Numbered from the stretch's first letter, positions 54,143 to 63,541 are shown. The stretch is DNA of 64,000 bases from Sporanaerobacter acetigenes DSM 13106 (GCF_900130025.1 NZ_FQXR01000009.1:33835-97834); one strand, 5' to 3'. Numbers and translations are program-made. Notes: generated by a model not told the origin, from the letters alone.

Positions 54143-55316
54143 ATGTTACTTGAGATATTAAAAGAATTTTTACAAAGCACAGGATTTGCTGCCATAACAT
54201 ATAAAGAAGTTATAATGCTTTGTATATCCTTTATACTTCTTTATTTAGCTATAAAAAAGGAATATGAACCCCTCCTTTTAGTTCCAATAGCTTTTGGAAT
54301 GTTACTGGCAAATTTGCCGCTAGGAGGGCTTATGGATCCTCCGATAGTTGAAGTGGTAGAAAAGTCTGGGGTACTTGTTCCTGAGACAAAACAAGTAGGA
54401 GGACTATTATATTATTTGTATCAAGGTGTCAAACTTGGAATATATCCACCACTAATATTTTTAGGTGTTGGAGCTATGACAGATTTTGGACCACTTATTG
54501 CAAATCCTAGAAGTATTTTACTGGGAGCGGCAGCTCAATTTGGAATATTTTTCACTTTCATAGGGGCTATATTGTTAGGATTTACAGGTCCTGAAGCAGC
54601 AAGTATAGGAATAATAGGTGGAGCAGATGGGCCTACAGCTCTTTATTTAACTAGTAGACTTGCTCCTCATCTTCTTGGACCAATAGCTGTAGCTGCATAT
54701 TCATATATGGCGCTAGTTCCAATCATACAACCTCCTATAATGAGAGCTCTTACAACTAAAGAACAGAGACAAGTAGTTATGGAGCAATTAAGACCTGTAT
54801 CTAAGAAAGAGAAAATAATATTTCCAATAATGGTTACAGTACTAGTTTCACTATTGCTTCCTTCAGCAGCACCACTTATTGGGATGCTTATGTTGGGGAA
54901 TTTGTTTAGAGAGTCTGGTGTAGTAGATAGACTTTCAAGCACTGCACAAAATGAACTTGTAAATATAATAACGATATTCTTGGGAACTACCGTAGGAGCA
55001 ACAGCTAATGCACAGACATTTCTTTCTCCATCAACTCTAAAGATAATACTACTTGGGCTAATTGCTTTTTCATTGGGAACAGCAACAGGAGTATTATTTG
55101 GAAAGTTAATGTATAGAACAAGTAAAGGGAAAGTAAATCCTCTTATAGGTGCAGCTGGAGTTTCAGCAGTACCTATGGCAGCAAGAGTAGTACAAAAAAG
55201 TAGGACAAGAAGAAAATCCAAGGAACTTCTTGCTTATGCATGCAATGGGACCAAATGTAGCAGGGGTAATAGGTTCCGCTGTAGCAGCAGGACTTCTTCT
55301 TATGTTCTTCGGATAA
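54143..55316 (+). pseudogene. mmdB: Na+-pumping decarboxylase beta subunit with one-base frameshift near the 3' end
   Basis: The beta subunit decarboxylates carboxybiotin and exports Na+. It has about ten membrane segments and family motifs [15 protein letters not shown] and [16 protein letters not shown] near residues 108-175, and [10 protein letters not shown] near residue 288. After MAARVVQK the frame is lost at a run of six A (55194-55199). As read it ends at 55345 with an unrelated tail. Skipping one A restores [19 protein letters not shown] and then [19 protein letters not shown], the standard family C-terminus, stopping at 55316 (390 residues). A sequencing or assembly error in the A run, or a recent mutation, are both possible; the rest is intact. 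Confidence 0.9.
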
Positions 55317-55320
55317 AAAT

Positions 55321-55348
55321 ATTAGCGGGGGAATTCCTCCGCTAATTT
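55321..55348 (+). terminator. Terminator of the methylmalonyl-CoA module
   Basis: ATTAGCGG-GGAATTCC-CCGCTAAT stem with a following T-rich stretch. It lies five bases after the restored mmdB stop, which supports that stop as the true end. Confidence 0.82.
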
Positions 55349-55371
55349 ATTTGTGGAAAGGAGATGGGAAA

Positions 55372-56337
55372 ATGTATAGTGGATATATAACGGATGTACC
55401 AGGGATAGAGGTAGGTCATGGTGAATCTTTAGAAGGCATGACAGGTTGCACGGTTATTCTTTGTGAAGATGGTGCAGTAGTAGGAGTAGATGTGAGAGGT
55501 TCTGCACCAGGGACTAGGGAAACAGATCTTTTAAGACCAGAGAAAATGGTAGATAAGGTACATGGAATAGTTCTTTCAGGAGGTTCAGCCTTTGGTCTTG
55601 ATGCAGCTAGTGGTGTCATGAAATATTTAGAAGAAAATGGAGTTGGATTTGATGTGGGAGTGACAAAAGTTCCTATAGTATGCAGTGCGGTTATATTTGA
55701 CTTAAATATTGGAGACTATAGGATTCGACCTGATTATAATATGGGATATGAAACAGCTAAAAGTGCCAATGAAACTGAAAATAGGCAAGGAAATATTGGA
55801 TGTGGCATGGGGGCTACAGTAGGGAAAATTTTAGGCCCTGAAAATTCAATGAAGTCAGGACTTGGCAGTTCCAGCATAAAAATTGGTGAACTATGGGTAG
55901 GTGCTATAGTAGCAGTAAATAGTTTTGGGGATGTATATGATTATGAAAACAATAAAATTTTAGCAGGAACTTATGATTATAAAGAGAAAAGACTATTAAA
56001 TTCTTATAAAATAATGAAAGATCAAGGTAAAACTGTAGGATTTCCTATGAAGAACACTACTATAGGTGTAGTTGCAACCAATGGAATACTTTCAAAGGCT
56101 GAAGCAAATAAAGTTGCACAAATGGCGCAAAATGGATTAGCTCGTTCTATAAATCCAATACATACTATGTACGACGGAGATACTGTATTTGCTATGTCCA
56201 CAGGAAAAGTGAAGGCAGATATAAATCTTATAGGCACTGTAGCTAGTGAAATCATGTCAAAGGCAATAGTCAATGGAATATTAGCAGCAGAATCTTATGA
56301 AAATATATTGTCATATAAAGATATAAATAATTCTTAA
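55372..56337 (+). CDS. P1-family (S58, DmpA-like) aminopeptidase
   Basis: A 321-residue Ntn-fold peptidase. It starts with GYITDVPGIEVGHGESLEGMTGCTVIL (pieces TDVPGIEVGH and GMTGCTVIL), then VRGSAPGTRETDLLRPEKMV, LSGGSAFGLDAASGVMKYL and GCGMGATVGKILG. The self-cleavage site is probably before T in NTTIGVVATNGILSKAEANK near residue 225. Relatives cleave N-terminal D-amino acids or beta-peptides; the substrate here is unknown. ATG 55372 follows AAAGGAGATG. It may be co-transcribed with mmdB only by read-through of the terminator. Confidence 0.9.
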   Translation: MYSGYITDVPGIEVGHGESLEGMTGCTVILCEDGAVVGVDVRGSAPGTRETDLLRPEKMVDKVHGIVLSGGSAFGLDAASGVMKYLEENGVGFDVGVTKVPIVCSAVIFDLNIGDYRIRPDYNMGYETAKSANETENRQGNIGCGMGATVGKILGPENSMKSGLGSSSIKIGELWVGAIVAVNSFGDVYDYENNKILAGTYDYKEKRLLNSYKIMKDQGKTVGFPMKNTTIGVVATNGILSKAEANKVAQMAQNGLARSINPIHTMYDGDTVFAMSTGKVKADINLIGTVASEIMSKAIVNGILAAESYENILSYKDINNS

Positions 56338-56343
56338 TAAATG

Positions 56344-56372
56344 TTGAAATTTTATCAAATACATTTTAAAAT
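56344..56372 (+). promoter_or_regulatory. Promoter of the ECF S-component gene
   Basis: TTGAAA at 56344-56349, a 17-base spacer and TAAAAT at 56367-56372. The transcript would carry a leader of about 100 bases before the start codon at 56483. The leader contains GTTTTG/CAAAAC and CTAG-rich inverted repeats, but I cannot assign it to a known riboswitch. Confidence 0.68.
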
Positions 56373-56482
56373 GGTCTTGTAAGAATGCTAAAGCTAGCAT
56401 CCTTTATTAGGAGCTGGACTGTTTTGTACAATTTCAAAACATCGTCTAGTATCTATTCTAGAACTAGAACGGAGGTAGAATT

Positions 56483-57232
56483 ATGGAAAAGAAAAAGTTT
56501 ACTGTCAAAAAAATGGCTGTGGCAGGAGTTCTTGGTGGAATTTCTGCTGTTTTAGGACTTACACCTCTTGGATTTATTCCTGTTGGGCCTACTAGAGCTA
56601 CAATCATGCATATTCCTGTTATTATTGGAGCGATAATGGAAGGACCATTAGTTGGAGCACTGGTTGGGCTGATATTTGGCTTGTTTAGTATTTTACAAGC
56701 TATTATGAATCCCACACCTATTTCTGTCGTGTTTTTAGATCCCTTGGTTTCAGTAGTTCCTAGAGTACTTATAGGTATAGTTTCTTACTATGTCTATGTT
56801 TTATTTAAAAGACTTGGACAAAAGGCATCAAAGATAACATTGTACTCTATATGGGGAATAACTTTATTCTATTTAAATTTTAATCTTTTTAGAAATATAG
56901 GCAATAAAGAAATAAGTTTGTGGGTACAGATATTTAATATTATTTTAATAGGACTGACTATTTTTATAGGATATTATTCCAACAAGAAACTTAAGGAAAG
57001 TGCTATAGAAGTAGTAGTATCAGCAGCAGCAGGAACTCTTACAAATACAGTAGGGGTATTATCAGGAATATATTTTATACATGGAGAACAATATGCTTTA
57101 AAATTAGGACTTGATCCAAGTACTGCAGGAAAAGCCATTTTAGGCATAGGAATAACTAATGGAATTCCAGAAATAATAGTGGCAATGATAATTGTAACCA
57201 GTGTAGTTGCATCTCTTAAAAAGAGTGCTTAG
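56483..57232 (+). CDS. ECF transporter S component, probably pantothenate (PanT-like)
   Basis: A 249-residue integral membrane protein with about six membrane segments. [20 protein letters not shown] and [20 protein letters not shown] are typical of substrate-binding S components of energy-coupling factor vitamin transporters. coaX, pantothenate kinase, begins nine bases after it, so uptake of pantothenate is the best inference. The shared EcfA, EcfA' and EcfT parts are not in the window. ATG 56483 follows CGGAGG. Confidence 0.82.
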   Translation: MEKKKFTVKKMAVAGVLGGISAVLGLTPLGFIPVGPTRATIMHIPVIIGAIMEGPLVGALVGLIFGLFSILQAIMNPTPISVVFLDPLVSVVPRVLIGIVSYYVYVLFKRLGQKASKITLYSIWGITLFYLNFNLFRNIGNKEISLWVQIFNIILIGLTIFIGYYSNKKLKESAIEVVVSAAAGTLTNTVGVLSGIYFIHGEQYALKLGLDPSTAGKAILGIGITNGIPEIIVAMIIVTSVVASLKKSA

Positions 57233-57252
57233 TCCAAAGGATGGTGAAAAAT

Positions 57253-58026
57253 TTGTTATTGGTAATAGATGTAGGAAATACTAATGTGGTTTTAGGAGTA
57301 TATAAAGAAAATAAATTGTTAAATGATTGGAGAATAGCTACTGACAAAGATAGGACATCAGATGAATATGGATTGTTGTTGGAGCAAATTTTTAAATATC
57401 ATGGCCTTTGCCCATCAGATGTAAAAGATGTAATCATTTCATCTGTAGTACCTACATTGATGTATACAATGGAGGCAATGAGTATAAAATATTTTCAATG
57501 TACTCCACTCACTGTAGGGCCTGGAATAAAGACTGGCATGAACATTAAGTATGACAATCCTAAAGAAGTTGGTGCAGATAGAATAGTTAATGCTGTAGCA
57601 GCTTATGAAAAATATGGGGGACCATTAATAATCGTAGATTTTGGAACTGCTATAACATTTTGTGCAGTTTCAAAAGAAGGAGATTATTTAGGAGGTGCTA
57701 TTGCTCCAGGAATAAAGATTTCAAGCGAAGCATTATTTCTTAGAACAGCCAAGCTGCCAAAGGTAGAATTAGTAAAACCTGAAAGAGTTATATGTAAAAA
57801 CACAGTATCTAGTATTCAATCAGGTCTAATTTATGGATATGTAGGATTGGTAGACAATATAATTGAGAGAATGAAAGAAGAACTTAGTAGAGAAGGAAAA
57901 GTAAAAGCTGTAGTAGCTACAGGAGGATTGGCAAGTTTGATTGCCAGTGAAAGCAAAGAAATTGATGTAATAGATAAGATGCTGACATTGGAAGGACTTA
58001 GAATAATTTATGAAAGAAATGTGTAG
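57253..58026 (+). CDS. coaX: Type III pantothenate kinase
   Basis: A 257-residue ASKHA-fold kinase for the first step of CoA synthesis. The phosphate loop is [14 protein letters not shown], followed by [22 protein letters not shown] near residue 95, [12 protein letters not shown] and [16 protein letters not shown] (all type III hallmarks). TTG 57253 has the AAAGGATGG site at the right distance and matches the usual family start; ATG 57241 and GTG 57244 are closer to or overlap that site. It is at the B. subtilis position after ftsH, but displaced by about nine kilobases of inserted genes. Confidence 0.95.
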   Translation: MLLVIDVGNTNVVLGVYKENKLLNDWRIATDKDRTSDEYGLLLEQIFKYHGLCPSDVKDVIISSVVPTLMYTMEAMSIKYFQCTPLTVGPGIKTGMNIKYDNPKEVGADRIVNAVAAYEKYGGPLIIVDFGTAITFCAVSKEGDYLGGAIAPGIKISSEALFLRTAKLPKVELVKPERVICKNTVSSIQSGLIYGYVGLVDNIIERMKEELSREGKVKAVVATGGLASLIASESKEIDVIDKMLTLEGLRIIYERNV

Positions 58027-58051
58027 AGTAGCCTTAAAGGGCTACTCTTTT
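58025..58051 (+). terminator. Terminator of coaX
   Basis: AGAGTAGCC and GGCTACTCT pair around TTAAAG and are followed by TTTT. The 5' arm overlaps the stop. Confidence 0.85.
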
Positions 58052-58067
58052 GATAATTGAGGTGATA

Positions 58068-59042
58068 ATGTTGAAAATAGGAGATGTAAATCTAAATGGA
58101 AATGTTTTCTTAGCTCCTATGGCAGGAGTCACAGATTTGCCTTTCAGAATGATATGCAAGGATATGGGAGCTAGTTTAGTATATACAGAAATGATAAGTT
58201 GCAAGGGACTTTATTATAAAGATGAAAAAACTAAAGAATTGACTAGTGTAGATGAAAGAGAGAGACCAATAGCTGTACAGATATTTGGCTCAGAACCGTC
58301 TATTATGAGGCAAGTAGTCAGTGAATATTTAAATGATAGAGACGATATAGATATTATTGATATAAATATGGGTTGTCCTGCACCAAAGATAGTGAGAGGC
58401 GGAGAAGGAAGCGCCCTTATGAAGAGTCCAAACTTAATTAGACAAATAATCAAGGAAATAGTAGATGTATCCAAAAAGCCTGTTACAATTAAAATAAGAA
58501 AAGGATGGGATGATTCAAATATAAATGCGGTAGAGATAGCTAAAATAGGTGAAGAAGAAGGAATAAGCGCTATAACTATTCATGGACGGACAAGAAGTAT
58601 GTTCTACTCAGGAGAGGCAGATTGGGACATCATAAAAGAAATAAAGGAAGTTGTTTCCATACCAGTCATAGGTAATGGGGATATATTTACAGTAAAAGAT
58701 GGAATGAGGATGTTAGAATATACAAATTGTGATGCCATAATGATTGGAAGAGGAGCTAGAGGGAACCCCTGGATATTTAAAAATATATTAGAATATATGA
58801 ATGATGAAAAAGTAAATTATCCTACAGATGATGAAAAAATAGAAAAAGCTATAGAACATTTAGAATTAGTTTGTGATTTTAAAGGTGAAAAAACTGGAGT
58901 ACGAGAAATGAGGAAGCACATAGCTTGGTATTTAAAGGGGTTAAAAGGTGCGAATCAGATAAAGAATAGCATAAATACTATTCAAACATTAGAAGGTATG
59001 AAAACACTTTTACGTGACTATACTGATAGCTTAAAAAGGTAA
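58068..59042 (+). CDS. dusB: tRNA-dihydrouridine synthase
   Basis: A 324-residue flavoenzyme that reduces uridine in tRNA. FLAPMAGVTDLPFRMICKDMGA near residue 19 (quoted APMAGVTDLPFR), DINMGCPAPKIVRGGEGSAL with the catalytic Cys near residue 100, VTIKIRKGWDD, ITIHGRTRSMFYSGEADW and IPVIGNGDI are the expected motifs. Start is ATG 58068 or TTG 58071; the GAGGTGA site is slightly better placed for the TTG. The neighbourhood coaX-dusB-lysS matches B. subtilis apart from missing folate and cysK genes. Confidence 0.95.
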   Translation: MLKIGDVNLNGNVFLAPMAGVTDLPFRMICKDMGASLVYTEMISCKGLYYKDEKTKELTSVDERERPIAVQIFGSEPSIMRQVVSEYLNDRDDIDIIDINMGCPAPKIVRGGEGSALMKSPNLIRQIIKEIVDVSKKPVTIKIRKGWDDSNINAVEIAKIGEEEGISAITIHGRTRSMFYSGEADWDIIKEIKEVVSIPVIGNGDIFTVKDGMRMLEYTNCDAIMIGRGARGNPWIFKNILEYMNDEKVNYPTDDEKIEKAIEHLELVCDFKGEKTGVREMRKHIAWYLKGLKGANQIKNSINTIQTLEGMKTLLRDYTDSLKR

Positions 59043-59115
59043 GAATAATAAAATAAAAGAATACCTGTATTAATTAACTCATATAATACAATACTAAAAT
59101 ACTTAGCGAGGGGGA

Positions 59116-60066
59116 TTGTTATGTTTTGAATTTATATATATACTCGATCCAGAAATTTACACTAGGTATTTAAAAAGAGGTGTGTATAAGTATGTACCTA
59201 AAGTATGGCTAAAAAAAATGAAGCCAAAAGAAGTTGTGAATTTTACTAATGAGAAAGGGGATGTATTGGGTAAGGGTATTGGAGTTTTTCTTGAAAACAA
59301 TGAAAAGACTAAAGAAGAATATATAAATGGGGTGATAGATGGAGTAGAAGTTTTTAAATCAGAACAAACGGGAAAAATTTTATATGATGATATTTATATA
59401 TTTAATAGGAAGGATAGACATTATATCAGAGAAAAGACAGGATTAGAAATAGCAGATGGAATGGAGGTACTTATATATTTTTTGCCCTATGTATTAAAAG
59501 AACTATTGTATTTGTGCGATGAAAAACTATGGAATAGTGAAATACTAATGGTGAGTGATGGCAGCAATTTACCTTATAAATTGATAGAAAGGCTTTCCAA
59601 GGAAGTTAGATTCTTGACAATATTAGAAGATAAAAAAGAAAATGCTCAAAAAAACATTGATAAAATTTACAATGATACGGGACTGTCAATATTTTATTCA
59701 CAAAATGTTGATAAAATATTGATGAATTATAATATAATTATAAATTTTAAGGATAATATTTCTGTAGATACAAAAAAATTGAGGGGCAAAACTATTGTAT
59801 TTGATTTAAGTGTGGGGCAAAACTTTTCAGAAGAAATAAACAATATAAATAAAAGTGTAATAACAATAGAGGACTTTTTATTTCATTGGAAAGATTTGAT
59901 TGTAGAGAAAGATTTTTTTCATACTGAAGAATTGATACCTTCTTATAAATATGAAGTTTTTAATAGATATAATATAAAAGATTTTAAGCAATTATTAGTA
60001 AGAAATGAAAAATACACTTTAGAAGAATTGGTTCAAACTAAAATAAGAAATAGAATACACATATAG
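59116..60066 (+). CDS. Protein of unknown function between dusB and greA, start possibly disrupted
   Basis: I do not recognise this protein of about 315 residues. The N-terminal part is basic (RYLKRGVYKYVPKVWLKKMK). Residues 150-240 look like a Rossmann-type alternation (EILMVSDGSNLPYKLIERL, VRFLTILEDKK, NYNIIINFKD, GKTIVFDLSVGQ) without a clear glycine loop. It has no signal peptide. The start is a problem: TTG 59116 touches its own AGGGGGA site, while the well-placed ATG 59121 reads M-F-stop. Removing one T from the TTTT at 59124-59127 would join ATG 59121 to the frame as MFEFIYILDPE. Either an odd start or a one-base error. Confidence 0.65.
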   Translation: MLCFEFIYILDPEIYTRYLKRGVYKYVPKVWLKKMKPKEVVNFTNEKGDVLGKGIGVFLENNEKTKEEYINGVIDGVEVFKSEQTGKILYDDIYIFNRKDRHYIREKTGLEIADGMEVLIYFLPYVLKELLYLCDEKLWNSEILMVSDGSNLPYKLIERLSKEVRFLTILEDKKENAQKNIDKIYNDTGLSIFYSQNVDKILMNYNIIINFKDNISVDTKKLRGKTIVFDLSVGQNFSEEINNINKSVITIEDFLFHWKDLIVEKDFFHTEELIPSYKYEVFNRYNIKDFKQLLVRNEKYTLEELVQTKIRNRIHI

Positions 60067-60070
60067 GGAC

Positions 60071-60099
60071 TTGACAATAAATTGCAGCTAAATTATAAT
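60071..60099 (+). promoter_or_regulatory. Consensus promoter of greA(-lysS)
   Basis: Perfect TTGACA at 60071-60076, a 17-base spacer and perfect TATAAT at 60094-60099. It lies five bases after the unknown gene's stop and gives a leader of about 75 bases. Confidence 0.88.
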
Positions 60100-60179
60100 A
60101 GTCTCCATATAAAGTGTATTGGGGTTTGAGGTTTAGGTCATTTGAACCTAGAACAAATAAAAGAAAGGGAGAGAGAAAA

Positions 60180-60656
60180 ATGACTGAAAAAGAAGTTTTT
60201 TTAACTGTAGAAGGGTTAAAAAAATTGGAAGACGAATTGGATGAGTTGAAAACTGTTAGAAGAAAAGAAGTGGCTGAAAGAATAAAGCAAGCATTAGCTT
60301 TTGGAGATATAAGTGAGAATTCAGAATATGATGAAGCAAAAAATGAGCAAGCTCAATTGGAAGAGCGAATTGTAAAACTTGAAAATATGCTTAGAAATGC
60401 AAAAATTATTGATGATGAGGATATATCAACAGATAGAGTGAGTATTGGCTCCAGAGTTTGTGTAAAGGACTTGGAATATGATGAAGAAATAGAGTATACT
60501 ATAGTTGGGTCAGCTGAAGCAGATCCTTATGAAGGTAAAATCTCAAACGAATCTCCTGTTGGGAATGCAATATTGGGAAGAAAAAAAGGAGATATTGTAG
60601 AAGTACAGGTACCAGATGGTAAAATTAAATATGAAATTCTTAGTATAGCAAGATAA
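60180..60656 (+). CDS. greA: Transcription elongation factor GreA
   Basis: A 158-residue factor that rescues backtracked RNA polymerase by stimulating transcript cleavage. The N-terminal coiled coil has the functional tip [18 protein letters not shown] near residue 42, and the C-terminal domain has [18 protein letters not shown] and [11 protein letters not shown]. The open frame begins at 60114, but the AAAGGGAGAG site selects ATG 60180. lysS follows after 19 bases, so they form an operon. Confidence 0.97.
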   Translation: MTEKEVFLTVEGLKKLEDELDELKTVRRKEVAERIKQALAFGDISENSEYDEAKNEQAQLEERIVKLENMLRNAKIIDDEDISTDRVSIGSRVCVKDLEYDEEIEYTIVGSAEADPYEGKISNESPVGNAILGRKKGDIVEVQVPDGKIKYEILSIAR

Positions 60657-60675
60657 AAACAAGGAGGGTTTTTAT

Positions 60676-62178
60676 ATGGCAGGTACGGAAGAAAACCTTA
60701 ATGAGATGTTGGTTTTAAGGAGAGAAAAATTAGAAAAACTTACAGAGATGGAAAGAAACCCTTTTCTCATTGAAAAATTTGATTTTACTCACTATAGTAG
60801 TGAGATAAAAGAAAAATTTGAAGAAATGGAAGGCAAAGAAGTTGCTGTAGCAGGAAGACTTATGTCTAAAAGAGGACATGGAAAGGTAAGCTTTTTAGAC
60901 CTTCAAGATAGTGAAGGAAGAATACAAATATTTGCTAAAAAGGATCTTTTAGGAGAAGAAGAATATGAAATATTTAAGTTATACGATATTGGCGATATTG
61001 TAGGTGTCAATGGAGAAGTATTTAAAACTCAAACAGGTGAAATTTCCATTAGAGCTACAAAGATAATTCTTTTGAGTAAATCTATTCAAATTTTACCTGA
61101 AAAATTTCATGGACTAAAAGATCCAGATTTAAGATACAGACAAAGATATGTAGATTTAATAATGAATCCTGAAGTTAAAGAAACTTTTATATTGCGTTCA
61201 AAGATTATAAAAGCTGTAAGACAATTTTTAGATGATAGAGGATTTATAGAAGTAGATACACCAATACTTAGTCCTATTGCTGGTGGAGCAAATGCAAGAC
61301 CATTTATTACCCATCACAATGCATTAGACATAGATATGTATTTAAGAATTGCAAATGAACTTTACTTAAAGAGACTTATAGTTGGTGGGTTTGATAAAGT
61401 ATATGAAATGGGCAGAATGTTTAGAAATGAAGGAATGGACTATAAACATAATCCAGAGTTTACAAATATAGAATTGTATCAAGCTTATGTAGACTATGAA
61501 GAAATGATGAGACTTACAGAAAATTTGGTAGCTTATGTAGCAGAGAAGACATTAGGTTCAGCGGTTATAACATATCAAGGCAAGGAAATAGACTTGACTC
61601 CACCTTGGAGAAGACTTGATATGGAAGATGCTATAAAGGAATATGCAGGAGTAGACTTTAGCAGTATAAATACTGATGAAGAAGCATTGAAAGTAGCTAA
61701 GGGAAAAGGTATAGAAATAAAACCTGGAATGACAAGAGGTCATGTAATCAGTGAAATGTTTGAAGAGTTTTGTGAAGAACATTTAGTTCAACCTACATTT
61801 GTCATAGGTCATCCTGTAGAAGTTTCTCCACTTGCTAAGAGAAATCCAGAAGATCCAAGAAAGACAAATAGATTTGAGGCCTTTATAAATACTTGGGAAA
61901 TAGCAAATGCATTTAGTGAATTAAACGATCCAATAGATCAAAAACAAAGATTTGTAGATCAATTAAAACAAAAGGAATTAGGGGATGATGAAGCTCATAT
62001 GATGGATACGGACTTTGTCAATGCCCTAGAAGTAGGACTTCCACCAACAGGAGGACTTGGAATAGGAATAGATAGAATGATTATGCTACTAACTGATCAG
62101 TCAAGCATCAGGGATGTAATATTGTTTCCAACAATGAAACCAATAGATAATGAAGATAATGAAAATGATGAAGAATAA
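60676..62178 (+). CDS. lysS: Lysyl-tRNA synthetase, class II
   Basis: A 500-residue synthetase charging tRNA-Lys. The OB-fold anticodon domain spans residues 55-150 ([20 protein letters not shown]). Class II motif 1 is near [15 protein letters not shown], motif 2 is [23 protein letters not shown] (pieces [15 protein letters not shown]), and motif 3 is [13 protein letters not shown]. Length and order are normal. ATG 60676 follows AAGGAGGG. As in B. subtilis, an rRNA operon follows downstream, here with two glycosylase genes between. Confidence 0.97.
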   Translation: MAGTEENLNEMLVLRREKLEKLTEMERNPFLIEKFDFTHYSSEIKEKFEEMEGKEVAVAGRLMSKRGHGKVSFLDLQDSEGRIQIFAKKDLLGEEEYEIFKLYDIGDIVGVNGEVFKTQTGEISIRATKIILLSKSIQILPEKFHGLKDPDLRYRQRYVDLIMNPEVKETFILRSKIIKAVRQFLDDRGFIEVDTPILSPIAGGANARPFITHHNALDIDMYLRIANELYLKRLIVGGFDKVYEMGRMFRNEGMDYKHNPEFTNIELYQAYVDYEEMMRLTENLVAYVAEKTLGSAVITYQGKEIDLTPPWRRLDMEDAIKEYAGVDFSSINTDEEALKVAKGKGIEIKPGMTRGHVISEMFEEFCEEHLVQPTFVIGHPVEVSPLAKRNPEDPRKTNRFEAFINTWEIANAFSELNDPIDQKQRFVDQLKQKELGDDEAHMMDTDFVNALEVGLPPTGGLGIGIDRMIMLLTDQSSIRDVILFPTMKPIDNEDNENDEE

Positions 62179-62180
62179 AG

Positions 62181-62210
62181 TAAAGTGAGTCAAATATTTG
62201 ACTCACTTTA
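62181..62210 (+). terminator. Terminator of lysS
   Basis: A perfect 30-base palindrome, TAAAGTGAGTCAAAT and its complement, followed by seven T a few bases on. Confidence 0.9.
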
Positions 62211-62304
62211 TCATTTTTTTGGAGTGTTTGTTTTATAATAAATAAAATACTTAAAAAAACTTATGATATAATTAAAGATAGTTCATAGTTAAGAGGCGAT
62301 TTAT

Positions 62305-62868
62305 ATGTATACATTGGAAGAATTAGAATACATAGTTTCAAAATGTAATAGATGTGAATTGTATAAGGGTAGGACAAATACTGTATTTGGAGAGGGAAAT
62401 AAACAGGCGAAAATCATGTTTATAGGAGAAGGACCAGGATATTACGAGGACAAAATGGGGAGGCCTTTCGTAGGAAAAGCAGGTCAGCTTCTTGACAAGA
62501 TGCTTGAAGCAATTGCTCTTAAAAGAGAAGAAGTTTATATTACAAATATTGTTAAATGTAGGCCGCCAAACAATAGAAACCCATTAGAAAAGGAAAGTAA
62601 GATCTGTATAGAATATTTGAGATGGCAAGTAAAGATAATAGATCCAGATATACTAGTTTGTTTAGGAGCAGTATCAGCAAGGAATATAATTAGTTCTGAT
62701 TTTAAAGTGACAACGGATAGAGGAATATGGGTCAAAAAAGGAAAATTCTACATAATGCCTACATATCATCCGGCAGCCCTATTGAGAGATGAGAGTAAAA
62801 AAAGAGGAGCATGGGAAGATTTTAAGAGTATAAAGGAAAAATATATGGAAATAAAATATATGTACTAG
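62305..62868 (+). CDS. Uracil-DNA glycosylase, family 4 (Fe-S)
   Basis: A 187-residue glycosylase that removes uracil from DNA. Cysteine ligands for a 4Fe-4S cluster are visible: C14 and C17 in SKCNRCELYKGR, one in NIVKCRPPNNRNP and one in ILVCLGAVSA. The active-site motifs are GEGPGYYEDKMGRPFVGKAG (GEGPG where many members have GEAPG) and the uracil-binding His in MPTYHPAALLRD. ATG 62305 follows AGAGGCGAT. A related gene follows after 14 bases. Confidence 0.9.
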   Translation: MYTLEELEYIVSKCNRCELYKGRTNTVFGEGNKQAKIMFIGEGPGYYEDKMGRPFVGKAGQLLDKMLEAIALKREEVYITNIVKCRPPNNRNPLEKESKICIEYLRWQVKIIDPDILVCLGAVSARNIISSDFKVTTDRGIWVKKGKFYIMPTYHPAALLRDESKKRGAWEDFKSIKEKYMEIKYMY

Positions 62869-62882
62869 AAAGGATGATTTAT

Positions 62883-63464
62883 TTGAAGCATGAGAGAATT
62901 CAGAGTTTAAATAATAGAATTCTTGAAGAGTATACAAATGAGAAGATTGTATTGGGTGATGGCAATCTAGATTGTTCAATAATGCTTATAGGAGAAGCAC
63001 CAGGTGCAAAGGAAGTTGAACTAAAAAAGCCCTTTGTAGGGCAGGCAGGAAAGTATCTTGATGAGTTCATTGAAGTTTTAGATATTGGAAGAGAACAGTT
63101 ATATATAACAAATGTAGTTAAATATAGGCCTACAAAAAAGAGTACAAAGACTGATGGGGTGGTAAATAGACCACCAACTAATGTTGAAATTGAAAAATTT
63201 AAAAAATATTTGATTGAAGAAATTGATATTATTGAACCTAAGATAATAGTGCCTCTTGGAAATACTCCTATTAAAGGTATATTTGAAGACAATTTTAAAA
63301 TAGGTGAAGTTCATGGGAAGGCCCTTGAAATTAACATAAAAGGAAAAGAATACAAAGTATTTCCTCTATATCATCCAGCAGCAGTTATATACAGGAGAGA
63401 ATTAAAAGCTGTGTATTTAGATGATCTACAAGAACTAAAAAAATTAATGAGAAAAAAGTGTTGA
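62883..63464 (+). CDS. Uracil-DNA glycosylase superfamily protein lacking Fe-S cysteines
   Basis: A 193-residue paralogue of the preceding gene. It keeps the catalytic motif IGEAPGAKEVELKKPFVGQAG (quoted GEAPGAKEVELKKPF) and FPLYHPAAVIYRR. It lacks the four cluster cysteines: the N-terminal pair is absent, NVVKYRP has Tyr where the first gene has Cys, and IVPLGNTP has Pro. An insertion, STKTDGVVNRPPTN, is present at residues 90-104. It may act on another damaged base or work with its neighbour. The AGAAAGGA site fits TTG 62883; ATG 62874 overlaps it. The stop overlaps the first rRNA promoter. Confidence 0.85.
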   Translation: MKHERIQSLNNRILEEYTNEKIVLGDGNLDCSIMLIGEAPGAKEVELKKPFVGQAGKYLDEFIEVLDIGREQLYITNVVKYRPTKKSTKTDGVVNRPPTNVEIEKFKKYLIEEIDIIEPKIIVPLGNTPIKGIFEDNFKIGEVHGKALEINIKGKEYKVFPLYHPAAVIYRRELKAVYLDDLQELKKLMRKKC

Positions 63465-63489
63465 CATACTAATAAAAAGGGTGTATGAT
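63461..63489 (+). promoter_or_regulatory. rRNA promoter P1
   Basis: TTGACA at 63461-63466, a 17-base spacer and TATGAT at 63484-63489. The -35 box overlaps the stop codon of the preceding gene. Confidence 0.82.
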
Positions 63490-63496
63490 AAAAATC

Positions 63497-63541
63497 CATC
63501 ACAAAACGAGTTGAAAAAACGAGTTTAAAAAAAGTGATGGA
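63497..63541 (+). other. Inverted repeat between the two rRNA promoters
   Basis: CCATCAC and GTGATGG are complementary around a loop of about 30 bases that contains the direct repeat AACGAGTT (63507 and 63519 region). It lies downstream of P1 and upstream of P2, so it is transcribed only from P1. Confidence 0.6.

Noticed and set aside
55194..55200. A-AAA-AAG heptamer in mmdB as a programmed -1 frameshift site.
   Set aside because: The heptamer is not in the phase required for -1 slippage, and the restored protein needs a +1 change. No downstream stimulatory structure is visible.
48285..57252. Methylmalonyl-CoA module as a recent mobile island.
   Set aside because: Codon and base composition look like the neighbours and there are no integrase, transposase, tRNA or flanking repeats; only the gene order suggests insertion.
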